From Roseateles sp. YR242 (lineage in GTDB: Bacteria; Pseudomonadota; Gammaproteobacteria; Burkholderiales; Burkholderiaceae_C): a stretch of 64,000 bases of DNA. Shown here one piece after another: positions 45,978 through 55,292 of this stretch. The DNA lies in contig NZ_FOAV01000006.1 in assembly GCF_900109745.1 (NCBI RefSeq), positions 124,001 to 188,000 of the forward strand, in the 5' to 3' direction. The notes beneath the pieces are model-generated. The model was not told the origin of the DNA, made no database searches, and saw only the letters and a list, made by a program, of their open reading frames with translations. A program made the translations under genes and the position numbers. Numbering within the stretch: the first letter of the stretch is position 1; each line of letters begins with the position of its first letter.

Positions 45978-46601
45978 TCAGCGCGCGATCACCAGCTTCA
46001 GCCCGAGCCCCACGAACACGGTGCCCGCCAGCCGGTCCAACCACAGGCCGGCACGCGGACGTTGGCTGATCCAGCGGCCGATGGCGCCCGAAAAGTAGCC
46101 CAGCAGCCCGAAGAGCAGCGCCGCCTGCGCCGTGAACAGCAGACCAAGCTGCGCCATCTGCAGACTTTCATCACCGCGCCCGGCCACCACGAATTGCGGC
46201 AGGAACGACAGGAAGAACAGCACCACCTTCGGGTTGATCGCATTGGCGAACACGCCCTTGAAGAACAGGCGGCGCAGGGATTCCTCCTGCGGCGCACGGT
46301 CCAGCCGCATGGCGCCGGAGCTGCGCAGGGCCTTCACGCCCATCCAGATCAGGTAGAGCCCGCCGCAGACCTTGAGGGCCGTGAACGCCACCGGCGAGGC
46401 CGCCACCAGGGCGCTGACCCCGATCACGGCCAGCACCGTGTGGCTGAGGCAACCCAGTGCACAGCCCAGCCCGAAGACCATCCCCTGCCGGCGGCCCTTG
46501 GACAGGCCCATGCTCAGCACCATCAGGTTGTCCGGCCCCGGCGAGGCCGTGATCAGCACCGCAGCGGCGAGGAAGCCCAGGAATTGTTCAATTGACAGCA
46601 T
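45978..46601 (-). CDS. LysE/RhtB family amino-acid exporter
   Basis: A 207-residue inner-membrane protein with six predicted helices. The family start FLAAAVLITASPGPDNLMVL, the GLSKGRRQGMVFGLGCALG loop, GLYLIWMGVKALR and FANAINPKVVLFFLSFLPQFV are diagnostic. Relatives export lysine, threonine, homoserine or cysteine derivatives; the substrate is not deducible here. It lies 15 bases downstream of the gamma-glutamyltransferase gene on the same strand and could be co-transcribed. Confidence 0.9.
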   Translation of the reverse strand: MLSIEQFLGFLAAAVLITASPGPDNLMVLSMGLSKGRRQGMVFGLGCALGCLSHTVLAVIGVSALVAASPVAFTALKVCGGLYLIWMGVKALRSSGAMRLDRAPQEESLRRLFFKGVFANAINPKVVLFFLSFLPQFVVAGRGDESLQMAQLGLLFTAQAALLFGLLGYFSGAIGRWISQRPRAGLWLDRLAGTVFVGLGLKLVIAR

Positions 46602-46615
46602 GGGCGGGATGATAG

Positions 46616-48559
46616 TCAGTCGCCGCGCACCTCACCCTCGCGGCGCGGGTCGGCGGCGCCACGCAGCCGGCCATCCCCCAGGCGCATCACGGCCTGGGCG
46701 CCGCTGGTGAGCTCGGTACTCATGATGCGATGTCCGCGCTGAACGAGCCCCTCCACGGTGGTGGACGGGAAGCGGCCGGCCTCCAGCACCGTGGGCCCAT
46801 TGAAGCTGCCGAAGTTGGGCAGATTGAGGGCTTCCTGCGGATCCAGGCCCCAATCCAGCGAGCCGATCAGTGCCTTGGCCACGAAATGGATGATGGCCGC
46901 GCCGCCTGGCGAGCCCACGGTCATGACAAAGCGGGGCGCCTCGCCCTCCTGCTCCGGCCGACGGAAGACCAGCGTGGGACTCATGGCCGAACGCGGGCGC
47001 TTGCCCGGTTCCACCCGGTTCGCCATGGGCTGACCCGCTTCATCACGGGGCTGGAGCGAGAAGTCGGTCAACTCGTTGTTGAGGAAAAACCCGCCGCGCA
47101 GGCCGGTGCCGCCATCACTCATCAGCCGGCTGCCGAATTGGGCCTCGATGGTGGTGGTCATGGACAGTGCCATGCCTTGCGCATCCACGATCGCCAGGTG
47201 GCTGGTGCCGTGCTCGGGCTGATCAGGCTGCGGCGCGTAAGCCTGCGGTACCGCCTCCGGCCGGCCTGCGCTGGCCTCGCCCATGCTGCGCTCGCCCACC
47301 AGCGCCGCACGTTGGCGCAGATAGGCCGGCGCCAGCAGGCTGCGCCAGTCGCCTGCCGGGGGCTTCACGAAGTCCGGGTCCGCGACGTAGGCGGCGCGGT
47401 CGGCAAAGGCGAGCCGGGAGGCTTCAGCGTAGCGATGCAGGAACTCCGCCCCCGGCAGGCCATTGGTCAGCACGGGTTCGGTTGGGGCGGGCAGCCGGTC
47501 CAGCACGCCCAGGATCTGGTCGATGGCAATGGCGCCGCTGCCCGGGGGCGGGAAGCCGCACAGGCGCCACGCGCGCCAGTCCTGGCACAGCGGCGCACGT
47601 TCCTGCACACGGTAGGCCGCAAGATCAGTCAGCTGCAGGCGCCCCGGCCGCGAGGCATGCCCACGCACCTGCGCCACGATGTCCCGTGCGATTGCCCCGC
47701 GATAGAAGGCGTCCGCGCCCTCCTTCGCGATGCGCCTCAGAACGGCCGCGTAGGCCGGGTTGCGCAGCCGGTGACCGGCCGGCCAGGGCCGGCCGTGCGG
47801 GTCCATCAGGTAGGCATTGATACGAGGCTGCTGGCGCAGTGCGGGGTCGGCTGCTGCCAGGTGGCTCAGGCGCGGCCCCACCACAAAGCCGTCGGCGGCC
47901 AGGCGGATGGCCGGCTCGAACAAGCGGGCCCAGGGCAGCCGACCGTAACGCCGGTGCGCCAGCTCCAGCAGCCGCAAGGTGCCCGGCACACCCACCGACA
48001 AGCCACTCTGCACGGCATCCTGGAAGGGCAGCGCCTGACCTTCGGCGTTCAGGAACAGGGTCTCGTCGGCCGCCGCAGGGGCGGTTTCCCGGCCGTCCAG
48101 CGCCACCACATGGTCGCCATCCCACAACATCAGGAAGGCGCCACCGCCGATGCCGCTGGATTGCGGCTCCACCAGGCCGAGGACCATCTGGGCGGCCACG
48201 GCGGCATCCACCGCGCTGCCACCCTGGCGCAGCATCTCCAGGCCGGCTTGTGCAGCGGCAGGGTTTGCGGCGGCCACGGCCTGCCGCTGAAAGGTCCAGC
48301 CCGGCTTGGCCGTCCAGCCGGAGGCGGCCTCCGGCGGCGGTGGCACGGCCTGCGCCCAAGCCGGGCCGGCCAACGATGCAGCCACCGATGCAGCCACCGA
48401 TACAGCCACCGATACAGCCACTCGTGCGGCCACCCAGACCGCCAGTGCCCACCCCATGTGCCGCGTCGCGGACCCGGCGGCTCGGCCCGCTGCTCTCCGG
48501 CGCATGAGTGCGATGGGCCCCAATTGTGCGCTGACACGCCGCTGTACTTGCTCTGCCAT
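46616..48559 (-). CDS. ggt: Gamma-glutamyltransferase
   Basis: A 647-residue periplasmic enzyme that breaks the gamma-glutamyl bond of glutathione. The precursor is self-cleaved before the catalytic Thr in EHGTSHLAIVDAQG (about residue 452). The large-subunit markers GLVEPQSSGIGGGAFLML and DGRETAP and the small-subunit loop MSPTLVF and GSPGGAAIIHFV are intact. The N-terminus is odd: the signal peptide (residues about 35-70) has a hydrophobic core expanded by a 12-bp tandem repeat into VAVSVAVSVAASVAAS. Starts at Met19 or Met35 are also possible. The LysE-type gene follows closely. Confidence 0.92.
   Translation of the reverse strand: MAEQVQRRVSAQLGPIALMRRRAAGRAAGSATRHMGWALAVWVAARVAVSVAVSVAASVAASLAGPAWAQAVPPPPEAASGWTAKPGWTFQRQAVAAANPAAAQAGLEMLRQGGSAVDAAVAAQMVLGLVEPQSSGIGGGAFLMLWDGDHVVALDGRETAPAAADETLFLNAEGQALPFQDAVQSGLSVGVPGTLRLLELAHRRYGRLPWARLFEPAIRLAADGFVVGPRLSHLAAADPALRQQPRINAYLMDPHGRPWPAGHRLRNPAYAAVLRRIAKEGADAFYRGAIARDIVAQVRGHASRPGRLQLTDLAAYRVQERAPLCQDWRAWRLCGFPPPGSGAIAIDQILGVLDRLPAPTEPVLTNGLPGAEFLHRYAEASRLAFADRAAYVADPDFVKPPAGDWRSLLAPAYLRQRAALVGERSMGEASAGRPEAVPQAYAPQPDQPEHGTSHLAIVDAQGMALSMTTTIEAQFGSRLMSDGGTGLRGGFFLNNELTDFSLQPRDEAGQPMANRVEPGKRPRSAMSPTLVFRRPEQEGEAPRFVMTVGSPGGAAIIHFVAKALIGSLDWGLDPQEALNLPNFGSFNGPTVLEAGRFPSTTVEGLVQRGHRIMSTELTSGAQAVMRLGDGRLRGAADPRREGEVRGD
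48375..48434. repeat. Five 12-bp tandem repeats in the ggt signal peptide
   Basis: Units GATGCAGCCACC (48375-48386 and 48387-48398), GATACAGCCACC (48399-48410), GATACAGCCACT (48411-48422) and a diverged CGTGCGGCCACC (48423-48434). Each encodes four residues of the hydrophobic core on the minus strand. Confidence 0.85.
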
Positions 48560-48660
48560 GCTTGTCGTCTCCTGACCGCACCCGGCGGCGCTGGCGTCAC
48601 GGACCTGTCATGCGGTCCGGAGAGCATCAGCGGCCTTGCCACCCCGAATGGAGTCATGCC

Positions 48661-50250
48661 ATGGATCGCCGCCGCTTCCTGAATGCCAGCGCCCTGCTCG
48701 GAGGGGCGTCACTGATCATGCCCCAGGCCGTGCGGGCCCAGGCGCCAGCGCTCATCACCCGCGACGCCATGCGCCCCCAGATGCCGCACGGTATCCAGAG
48801 CGGCGATCCGCTGGCCGACGCCGCCGTGATCTGGACGCGCGCCGACCGCCCCGCCCGCATGTGGCTGGAGTGGGCCACCACCGCCAGCTTCACCCAGGTG
48901 CAACGTGTACGCGGCCCTTTTCTGCTGCCGGACACTGATTTCACAGGCCGCGTGGATCTGCGCCAGTTGCCCACCGGCCAGGAGATCTTCTACCGCGTGA
49001 TGCTGCAGGACCTGCACAACGAGCGGGTGATGTCCGAACCCCTCCAGGGCCATTTGCGCCTGCCCGGGGCCTCCGGCCGTTCACCACTGCGCGATGTGCG
49101 CTTTTGCTGGAGCGGCGACACCATGGGCCAGGGCTGGGGCATCAATCCCGACTGGGACGGCATCGGCATCTACGAGCAGATCCGCCGCGTGAACCCCGAC
49201 TTCTTCCTGCACAGCGGCGACACCATCTATGCGGACAGCCCCATCAGCGCCGAGGTGAAGCTGGCCAATGGCAGCATCTGGAAGAACATCGTGACGGAAG
49301 AGGTCAGCAAGGTCGCGGAGACGTTGGACGAATACCGGGGCCGCTACCGCTACAACCTGATGGACACCCATGTGCGCCGCATGTCCGCCGAGGTCCCGCA
49401 GATCTGGCAGTGGGACGACCACGAGATCAGCAACAACTACTCGGACAGCAAGGACGTCACGGCCGACCCACGCTACACCGAGAAGAACGTGCCCCTGCTG
49501 GTGGCCCGCGGCACCCGGGCATTCATGGAATATGCGCCGATGCGCCGCTTCGGCGACGCCGAGGTGGAGCGCATCTATCGCCACCTGCCGCAGGGCCCGC
49601 TGCTGGACGTCTTTGTGCTGGACATGCGCAGCTATCGCGGCCCCAACGGCGCCAACCTGGAGACGCAGGAGGACGCCACCAGCGCCTTCATGGGCCCCAC
49701 CCAGGTGGACTGGCTGCTGGACGGCCTGAAGCGCTCCAGGGGCCTGTGGAAGGTGATCGCGGCCGACATGCCCATCGGCCTGCAGGTCGGCGATGGCAAG
49801 GACGCCCAGGGCCGTGACAAGTGGGAGGCCATCGCCAATGGCGACAACGGCGCGCCGCGAGGGCGAGAGATCGAGATCGCACGCCTGCTGCGGGGTATCA
49901 AGCAGTTGGGCCAGCACAACGTGGTCTGGCTGACGGCTGATGTGCACTACACCGCCGCGCACCACTTCGACCCGACACGGGCCCAGTTCAGCGATTTCCT
50001 GCCGTTCTGGGAATTCGTCTCCGGCCCGCTGCATGCGGGCGGCTTCGGCCCGAACAAGGGCGATGCCACGTTCGGCATGCAGGTGGTCTATGAGAAGGCG
50101 CCGAAGGAGGCCAATTCGCCGCCCTCGGACGGGCTGCAGTTCTTCGGGCAGGTGGACATCGACGCCAGGACAGGGGGGCTCACGGTGACGCTGAAGGACC
50201 TGACCGGGGCATCGCTGTTCAGCAAGACGCTGGCACCGCACCGGGCCTGA
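48661..50250 (+). CDS. phoD: Alkaline phosphatase/phosphodiesterase PhoD
   Basis: A 529-residue secreted metallo-phosphatase. A Tat-type signal (MDRRRFLNASALLGGAS, cleaved after VRAQA) fits export of a folded metalloenzyme. The N-terminal fibronectin-like domain includes HGIQSGDPLADAAVIWTRAD. The catalytic domain has FLHSGDTIYADSPI, QWDDHEISNNYSD, and WLTADVHYTAAHHFDP, which carry the metal ligands. PhoD enzymes release phosphate from mono- and diesters, usually under phosphate starvation. I start at the ATG at 48661 because it places the RRRFL motif correctly. It is divergent from ggt. Confidence 0.93.
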   Translation: MDRRRFLNASALLGGASLIMPQAVRAQAPALITRDAMRPQMPHGIQSGDPLADAAVIWTRADRPARMWLEWATTASFTQVQRVRGPFLLPDTDFTGRVDLRQLPTGQEIFYRVMLQDLHNERVMSEPLQGHLRLPGASGRSPLRDVRFCWSGDTMGQGWGINPDWDGIGIYEQIRRVNPDFFLHSGDTIYADSPISAEVKLANGSIWKNIVTEEVSKVAETLDEYRGRYRYNLMDTHVRRMSAEVPQIWQWDDHEISNNYSDSKDVTADPRYTEKNVPLLVARGTRAFMEYAPMRRFGDAEVERIYRHLPQGPLLDVFVLDMRSYRGPNGANLETQEDATSAFMGPTQVDWLLDGLKRSRGLWKVIAADMPIGLQVGDGKDAQGRDKWEAIANGDNGAPRGREIEIARLLRGIKQLGQHNVVWLTADVHYTAAHHFDPTRAQFSDFLPFWEFVSGPLHAGGFGPNKGDATFGMQVVYEKAPKEANSPPSDGLQFFGQVDIDARTGGLTVTLKDLTGASLFSKTLAPHRA

Positions 50251-50334
50251 GGCCTTGCCATGCCCGGTGGAGCCCCTTCTGCGCAGCGCCACCGGGCCCC
50301 GGCCCACCGCACCGAGCGAAGGCCACCACGAGGC

Positions 50335-50994
50335 TCAGCGGTATTCCATCGCCCGCAGCACGCCCTGCATCGGCGGCAACTGCGCCACCATGGACACCAG
50401 TTCGCGGATGCTCTCGGTGGCCGTCTTGGCCCGCACGCTGGCGATCTGGGTGCGCACCGTCGAAATGGCCACGCCATGCCGCTGGGCGATCTCCTGCGGC
50501 TGCAGGCCCTCGCACAGCGCCTGCAACACGCCCTGCTCCGCCGCGGTCAGCTGATGCTCCCGCGAGAACGCCAGCATCGGCAGCTCGCCGCAGAGGTTGC
50601 GCTTGCCCAGCACCAGCATGGCATGGGTCTGCACCCCGTCCACCATCGGCAGCACCGATAGCGACAGGCGCTGCGCGCCGCGTCCCAGGCAGATGAGATG
50701 CCGCAGGCTGCGCTGCTGAGCGTCCTGCAGCGCCTGCTCCAGCCGTTGCTGGTCGGGCCGCTGCACGGCGCTCACCTGGCCGTCCACCAGTTGCACCGGC
50801 GCCTCCGGCCCCAGTTGATCACGGGCCGTGCAGTTGGCGTAGACCAGCCGTCCGCCCGCACCGACCAGACAGACGCCCAGGTCGATCGCATCCAGCGCAC
50901 TGCGCCACCATTTGTCGCTCCCCCGCCGCCGCTCCGGACCGCGATAGACCGACCACCAATCCAGTTCCTGGGTCCTCCCCAGCATTCCATCCAT
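50335..50994 (-). CDS. LuxR-type regulator with PAS-like sensor
   Basis: A 219-residue transcription factor. Residues about 28-140 look like a PAS fold (AIDLGVCLVGAGGRLVYANC). The C-terminal helix-turn-helix (LTAAEQGVLQALCEGLQPQEIAQRHG-type block and ISTVRTQIASVRAKT) is of the LuxR family. The N-terminal YRGPERRRGSDKWW is a short motif seen in other PAS proteins. There is no receiver domain, so it is not a response regulator. Targets are unknown; it lies convergent with phoD. Confidence 0.85.
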   Translation of the reverse strand: MDGMLGRTQELDWWSVYRGPERRRGSDKWWRSALDAIDLGVCLVGAGGRLVYANCTARDQLGPEAPVQLVDGQVSAVQRPDQQRLEQALQDAQQRSLRHLICLGRGAQRLSLSVLPMVDGVQTHAMLVLGKRNLCGELPMLAFSREHQLTAAEQGVLQALCEGLQPQEIAQRHGVAISTVRTQIASVRAKTATESIRELVSMVAQLPPMQGVLRAMEYR

Positions 50995-51324
50995 CGCTGC
51001 CTCCGCTGATCAGGCTGTGGAACGCGGCTTCATGCTTTCGCACTTTGTGATGACGTGCGAATAGCAGAGCAACGCCTTAATGTTAGGAGATGCAACAGGA
51101 AATGCGTAGCCATGTTTCTAGGGGAGCAGCCCCCTTGGCTGAGGGGCGTCAGCGTGTCGGGTTTGGGCGGTTTTTCACGTGCTCATCGATCCGTGAGCGA
51201 AGCGGAAGCGGAACGCTGGCGCCCATGCACCAGGGCAGCTCCGGCAACGCACCGCAACGGGGCCTCCCGGCCTCGCGTGGCGATGCGCACCCATGCGGCA
51301 TGGTCAGGCCACCATGCAGCGAGG
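50995..51324. other. Intergenic region with no recognised gene
   Basis: These 330 bases lie between the start of the LuxR-type gene and the end of the DUF1501 gene. The left part is relatively AT-rich (ATGTTAGGAGATGCAACAGG near 51080) and probably holds the regulator's promoter on the minus strand. I see no terminator hairpin, RNA gene or coding sequence. Confidence 0.5.
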
Positions 51325-52713
51325 TCAGGCCGTCATGAAACCCAGGTTCTGCTGGCTGAAGTTGCCGATGCCTGGCAGCACCGAGGGCAGGTCGGACACG
51401 CTCACGCCCATCCACAAGGCCAGCGTGGCAGCCAGCTGGTCGACCGCCGTGGTGGGCAGCAACCGGCCCTGGCCGACATCGTCCGGCCCATTCACGCTCA
51501 CCGAGGGCAATTGTCCGTAGAAGCGGCCGCCCTTGACTGCGCCGCCCATCACCAGGTGGTGGCTGCCCCAGCCATGGTCGGAGCCATCCCCATTGGAAGT
51601 CAGGGTTCGGCCGAAGTCCGAGGCGGTGAAGGTGGTGACGTTGTTGGCCACGCCCAGCTCCTGCAGCGCGGCATCGAAGCTGGCCATGGCGTTGCCCACC
51701 TGCTGCAGCAGCTTGGGGTGCTGGTCCACCAGCACATCGTGCAGGTCAAAACCGCCCAGCGACACGAAGAACACCTGGCGTGACGCGCCCAGCGCCGAGC
51801 GCGCACCGATCAGCTTGGCGACCATGTTGAGCTGGGCCGCCAGCGAGCTGGTCTCGAACGGCGTGGTCAGGCTGACGCCGGTCAGTGCGGTGCTGACCGT
51901 GGCCTGCGCGCTGATCGAGCGCGCCGTCACCCGGTTGAGCTCCGACTCCATCCAGTGCGTGCGGTTGCCGGTGACGAGGGTGCGCAGCGCCTCGCTGCAG
52001 GCCTGCGAGCCAAACAGGCTCTTGGTGACGCCATTGATGGCCACTGCCCCGCTGCTGCTCATCTGGTACTGCACGGCCTGGCCGCCCGACATGAACACCG
52101 CATTACCGGAGACATTGATGCAGGTGAAGGTGGCATTGCCGTTGCCCGAGAGGAAGCGGTCCCCCAGGCGACCGCCCCAGCCGGAGATGGCGCCTTCCGG
52201 CTTGGACGACTGCCACAGGCTCTGCTGGTCATTGTGGGAGAACAGCTTGGGCGGCAGCGGCACGCTCTGCGCCTTGTATTGCGCCAGCGTGGTGGGCTGC
52301 ATCAGCGTGCCGATGTTGAGCATCACCGCCAGGCGGCCTGCATCAAAGACCGGTTTGATGCCCGACAGCGTCGGTGCCAGCGCCATCTGCCGGCCGTCCG
52401 GCAAGGCCAAGGAGGGCGTCAGCGCGGTGGCAGTCAGGTCGGCTTGAGGCGTGGCCAGGGTCTGGCGGATGGTGGCATAGGCGTTGTAGCTGGCCGTGTC
52501 GTACGGCACCAGTGTGTTGCCGTAGTCGTTGCCGCCATAGAGGAACAGGCACACCAGGGCCTTGTAGTCCCCGGCGGCGGTCGCAGCAGCCGCTTCATTG
52601 ATGGCGGCCAGTTGCAGCGCCCAGGGGGCGGCGGTGCCGGCGATGGACACGGCCGAGGCGTGTTTCAGGAATTCGCGGCGCTTCAGGGACGCCAGGCGGG
52701 ACACATGAGCCAT
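51325..52713 (-). CDS. DUF1501 domain-containing secreted protein
   Basis: A 462-residue protein with a twin-arginine signal (LKRREFLKHASAVS). The DUF1501 pattern is visible in ALVCLFLYGGNDYGNTLVPY, GIKPVFDAGRLAVMLNIGTL, FSHNDQQSLWQS and, near the end, TASDFGRTLTSNGDGSDHGW with an HHLVMGG block. The fold is related to sulfatase/alkaline-phosphatase hydrolases, but no activity is established. It lies 12 bases downstream of the DUF1800 gene; the two nearly always occur together. Confidence 0.92.
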   Translation of the reverse strand: MAHVSRLASLKRREFLKHASAVSIAGTAAPWALQLAAINEAAAATAAGDYKALVCLFLYGGNDYGNTLVPYDTASYNAYATIRQTLATPQADLTATALTPSLALPDGRQMALAPTLSGIKPVFDAGRLAVMLNIGTLMQPTTLAQYKAQSVPLPPKLFSHNDQQSLWQSSKPEGAISGWGGRLGDRFLSGNGNATFTCINVSGNAVFMSGGQAVQYQMSSSGAVAINGVTKSLFGSQACSEALRTLVTGNRTHWMESELNRVTARSISAQATVSTALTGVSLTTPFETSSLAAQLNMVAKLIGARSALGASRQVFFVSLGGFDLHDVLVDQHPKLLQQVGNAMASFDAALQELGVANNVTTFTASDFGRTLTSNGDGSDHGWGSHHLVMGGAVKGGRFYGQLPSVSVNGPDDVGQGRLLPTTAVDQLAATLALWMGVSVSDLPSVLPGIGNFSQQNLGFMTA

Positions 52714-52725
52714 GAGACGCTCCGC

Positions 52726-54438
52726 TTATTTCTGGATCTGGTAATCGGGGGAGGCCAGCAGCAGCAGCCAACCCGCCTTGACGCGGTTGAGCTTGCCGGC
52801 GTCCGTGGTGCCGGTGATGGCGCCCACGGCGGTCGTGATGAGGGTCAGCGTGGTTTCCGAGACGCCACCCAGCAGGTTCGCCTGGCGCTGGACCAGGCTG
52901 GTGGCATCGGCCGCCAGGGCGAGATCGGCGGTGTAGTCCGGCTTCATGTCGCCGATGCCGCTGTTCACCAGGGTCTGCATGAAGTTGAGGTAACCCGCCA
53001 CCGTGCTTTCGTTGCAGAGCTGGAACTCTGGCGCCGTGACGTTGTTGTTGCCCAGCTCGGAGTTGGGCGGCACATAGCCGGGGCGGAAGAAGTTGAATAC
53101 CGAGCCGCTGCGCAGCGGGCTCTGGCCCAGGCGCGTGGCCGGGTTGCTGCAGTCTCCAATGGCCCAGAGGTCGCCCGGTGAGGTGAAACCCACCGAGCGA
53201 GTCCATTGCACCAGGCGCTGCACCGGCTCCCGCAGCTTGCCGCCGTCCGGCGTGGTGGAGGCAGTGCGCGCCTCGTTGTCCAGCAGGATGGCGCGGATCA
53301 CGGCTCGCATGTCGCCCCGCACGCCCTGCCCGTTGTTGTCGAAGACGGCAGCCACGCGCTGCACATAGCCACCACTGGGGTTGGACGCCACCAGGCGTTG
53401 GATCAATTGGCGGCCGATGAAGGGGCCGACGTTGGGATGGGCCGTCAGCGTGTCCAGCGCGGCCTTCATCGCGGCGGGCCCGTCGGCCGACTCCGGGATG
53501 CTGACATCCAGGACCTGCTTGGTGCCGGTGGAGAAGCGCGATGCGGTGTTCACCATCGGCCGGTTCATGTAGCTGAAGTCCGTGCCATTGGGCGCGGCGG
53601 TGTCGAAGTCCCAGCCCGTGAAGACCCGAGCCAGCGCGGTGATCTGGTCCAGGCTGTAGGTGTCGATGGTCTTGCCGCCACTGGTCTTGGCGGAGCCGTC
53701 GGCGTTGAGCTGGTTCAGGCCGATAGTGAACAGCTGCATCACCTCCCGGGCGTAGTTCTCGTCGGGCTGGCGGCCCGTCTTGGTGTCTTCCTTGCGATTG
53801 CCGCGCATGGCCAGGTAGACGCCCATGGCCGGCGACAGGGTCACGCCCTCCAGCAGCTCGCGGAAGGTGCCGAAGCAGCGGGCCTCCAGCATGTCCACAT
53901 AGCCCGAGGTGGCGAACTGGGGCCAGGCCACCGGCAACCCGTTCATGGAGACGACGAAGATTTCCGACAGCGCCAGCACCACACGCTGGCGCAACTGGTC
54001 CGGCGAGCTGATGAGCTTGCGCCACAGCGTGGCGTCCACACCGGCCAGGCTGTAGCGGTAGCTCTCGGCGCCGTAACCCTTGGCGATCAACCAGTCGGTG
54101 TGGCTGGTGGTGCGGGCCGCGCTGAACTGCTGGTCCAGCCAGCGGCTGTAACCGATGGACTTGAGCGAGGTGAGGTCCGTATCCACCGCCGCGAAGCCCG
54201 CCTGCCCCAGGAAACGCGCCGCCTCGGCGTCGGTTTCCGGCTTGGCACTGTGCGGCACGGTGTTGGGCGTGTCGCCCGCATCGGATTCGCTGCCCCCGCC
54301 GCAGGCGGCCAGCAACGCAGCCGCGGCAGCAGCTGCCGCAACGGCGCTCAGGCCCCCATGGTCAGGGTCCAGGGCACGGTCGGCAGCACCAGGGGCAGCG
54401 GAAACATGGGGGGCACTGGGGGTTGCGATGGTGAGCAT
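52726..54438 (-). CDS. DUF1800 domain-containing lipoprotein
   Basis: A 570-residue protein. An Ala-rich hydrophobic stretch ending in LLAACGGG (Cys46) looks like a lipoprotein signal, so it is probably anchored in the envelope. DUF1800 landmarks: ARFLGQAGFAAVDTDL, LRQRVVLALSEIFVVS, the GVYLAMRGNRKEDTKTGRQP block, DENYAREVMQLFTIGLNQLN and FTGWDFD. Function is unknown. Together with DUF1501 it forms a conserved secreted pair that has been linked to extracellular polymers or cell-surface structures in some bacteria, but I have no firm role to give. Confidence 0.92.
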   Translation of the reverse strand: MLTIATPSAPHVSAAPGAADRALDPDHGGLSAVAAAAAAAALLAACGGGSESDAGDTPNTVPHSAKPETDAEAARFLGQAGFAAVDTDLTSLKSIGYSRWLDQQFSAARTTSHTDWLIAKGYGAESYRYSLAGVDATLWRKLISSPDQLRQRVVLALSEIFVVSMNGLPVAWPQFATSGYVDMLEARCFGTFRELLEGVTLSPAMGVYLAMRGNRKEDTKTGRQPDENYAREVMQLFTIGLNQLNADGSAKTSGGKTIDTYSLDQITALARVFTGWDFDTAAPNGTDFSYMNRPMVNTASRFSTGTKQVLDVSIPESADGPAAMKAALDTLTAHPNVGPFIGRQLIQRLVASNPSGGYVQRVAAVFDNNGQGVRGDMRAVIRAILLDNEARTASTTPDGGKLREPVQRLVQWTRSVGFTSPGDLWAIGDCSNPATRLGQSPLRSGSVFNFFRPGYVPPNSELGNNNVTAPEFQLCNESTVAGYLNFMQTLVNSGIGDMKPDYTADLALAADATSLVQRQANLLGGVSETTLTLITTAVGAITGTTDAGKLNRVKAGWLLLLASPDYQIQK

Positions 54439-54643
54439 CTCGACACATGGGCTTCTGTGGATGCCGCATGGTGTCGAGCCGGCGCGGTTTGCGCACCGTC
54501 ATTCGTATAACAGGTGAATCGCTCGGCAACAGTCCTGCTACACGTGACTTTTGCACTCTGCAAATCGGCCGGCGCGGTTTAAGCGCCGGAAACCTGACCG
54601 AAACAATACATATATATAGAGCTCACTCAGTGCAGGCCGGCCC
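54439..54643. other. Promoter gap upstream of the DUF1800 gene with inverted repeat and TA-rich run
   Basis: This gap must hold the minus-strand promoter for DUF1800/DUF1501. It contains a perfect 7-bp inverted repeat CCGGCGC/GCGCCGG (54569-54575 and 54583-54589) and a short TA run (CATATATATAG, about 54607-54617) that stands out against the high-GC background. No single promoter is convincing. Confidence 0.4.
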
Positions 54644-55282
54644 TCAGCGCAACGGTACCCCCGTCTTGCTCTGCACAAACTCCCGGGTCACCTCGGGCGC
54701 CAGCTCGACAAGTGTCAGGCCTTGCGGGGTCACATCCATGACGGCCAGGTCGGTGATGATGCGGTTCACCACCCCCACACCTGTCAGCGGCAGCGTGCAG
54801 GACGGGATGATCTTGAGGTCTTCCGTGCCGTCCTTCTTGCGCGCCACATGCTCCATCAGCACGATGACGCGGGGGACGCCTGCGACCAGGTCCATCGCGC
54901 CGCCCATGCCCTTGACCATCTTGCCAGGAATCATCCAGTTGGCCAGGTCACCGTGCTCGCTGACCTGCATGGCCCCCAGAATGGAGAGGTTGATCTTGCC
55001 GCCGCGGATCATGGCGAAGCTGTCGTGGCTGCCGAAGATGACGCTGCCCGGGATGGTGGTGACCGTCTGCTTGCCGGCGTTGATGAGGTCGGCATCCACT
55101 TCCTCTTCTGTGGGGAAGGGGCCGATCCCCAGCATGCCGTTCTCGCTCTGCAGCCACACCTCCTTGTCGGCCGGCACGAAGTTGGCCACCAGCGTCGGGA
55201 TGCCGATGCCGAGATTCACGTAGAAGCCGTCTTCCAGCTCTTGGGCGGCGCGGGCCGCCATCTGGTCTTGGGTCCAGGGCAT
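54644..55282 (-). CDS. scoB: 3-oxoacid CoA-transferase, subunit B
   Basis: A 212-residue subunit. The catalytic Glu lies in [15 protein letters not shown] (about residue 47), preceded by the substrate segment [36 protein letters not shown] and [17 protein letters not shown] complete the family pattern. With subunit A it transfers CoA from succinyl-CoA to acetoacetate, which is how cells use ketone bodies including those from PHB. I start at the ATG at 55282, 10 bases after subunit A, with a GGAGAC ribosome site. Confidence 0.94.
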   Translation of the reverse strand: MPWTQDQMAARAAQELEDGFYVNLGIGIPTLVANFVPADKEVWLQSENGMLGIGPFPTEEEVDADLINAGKQTVTTIPGSVIFGSHDSFAMIRGGKINLSILGAMQVSEHGDLANWMIPGKMVKGMGGAMDLVAGVPRVIVLMEHVARKKDGTEDLKIIPSCTLPLTGVGVVNRIITDLAVMDVTPQGLTLVELAPEVTREFVQSKTGVPLR

Positions 55283-55292
55283 GTCGGTCTCC

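Noticed and set aside
51055-51783. A 242-codon plus-strand frame beginning in the gap before the DUF1501 gene
   Set aside because: Most of it is antisense to the conserved end of the DUF1501 gene, with His/Gln-rich composition typical of a shadow.
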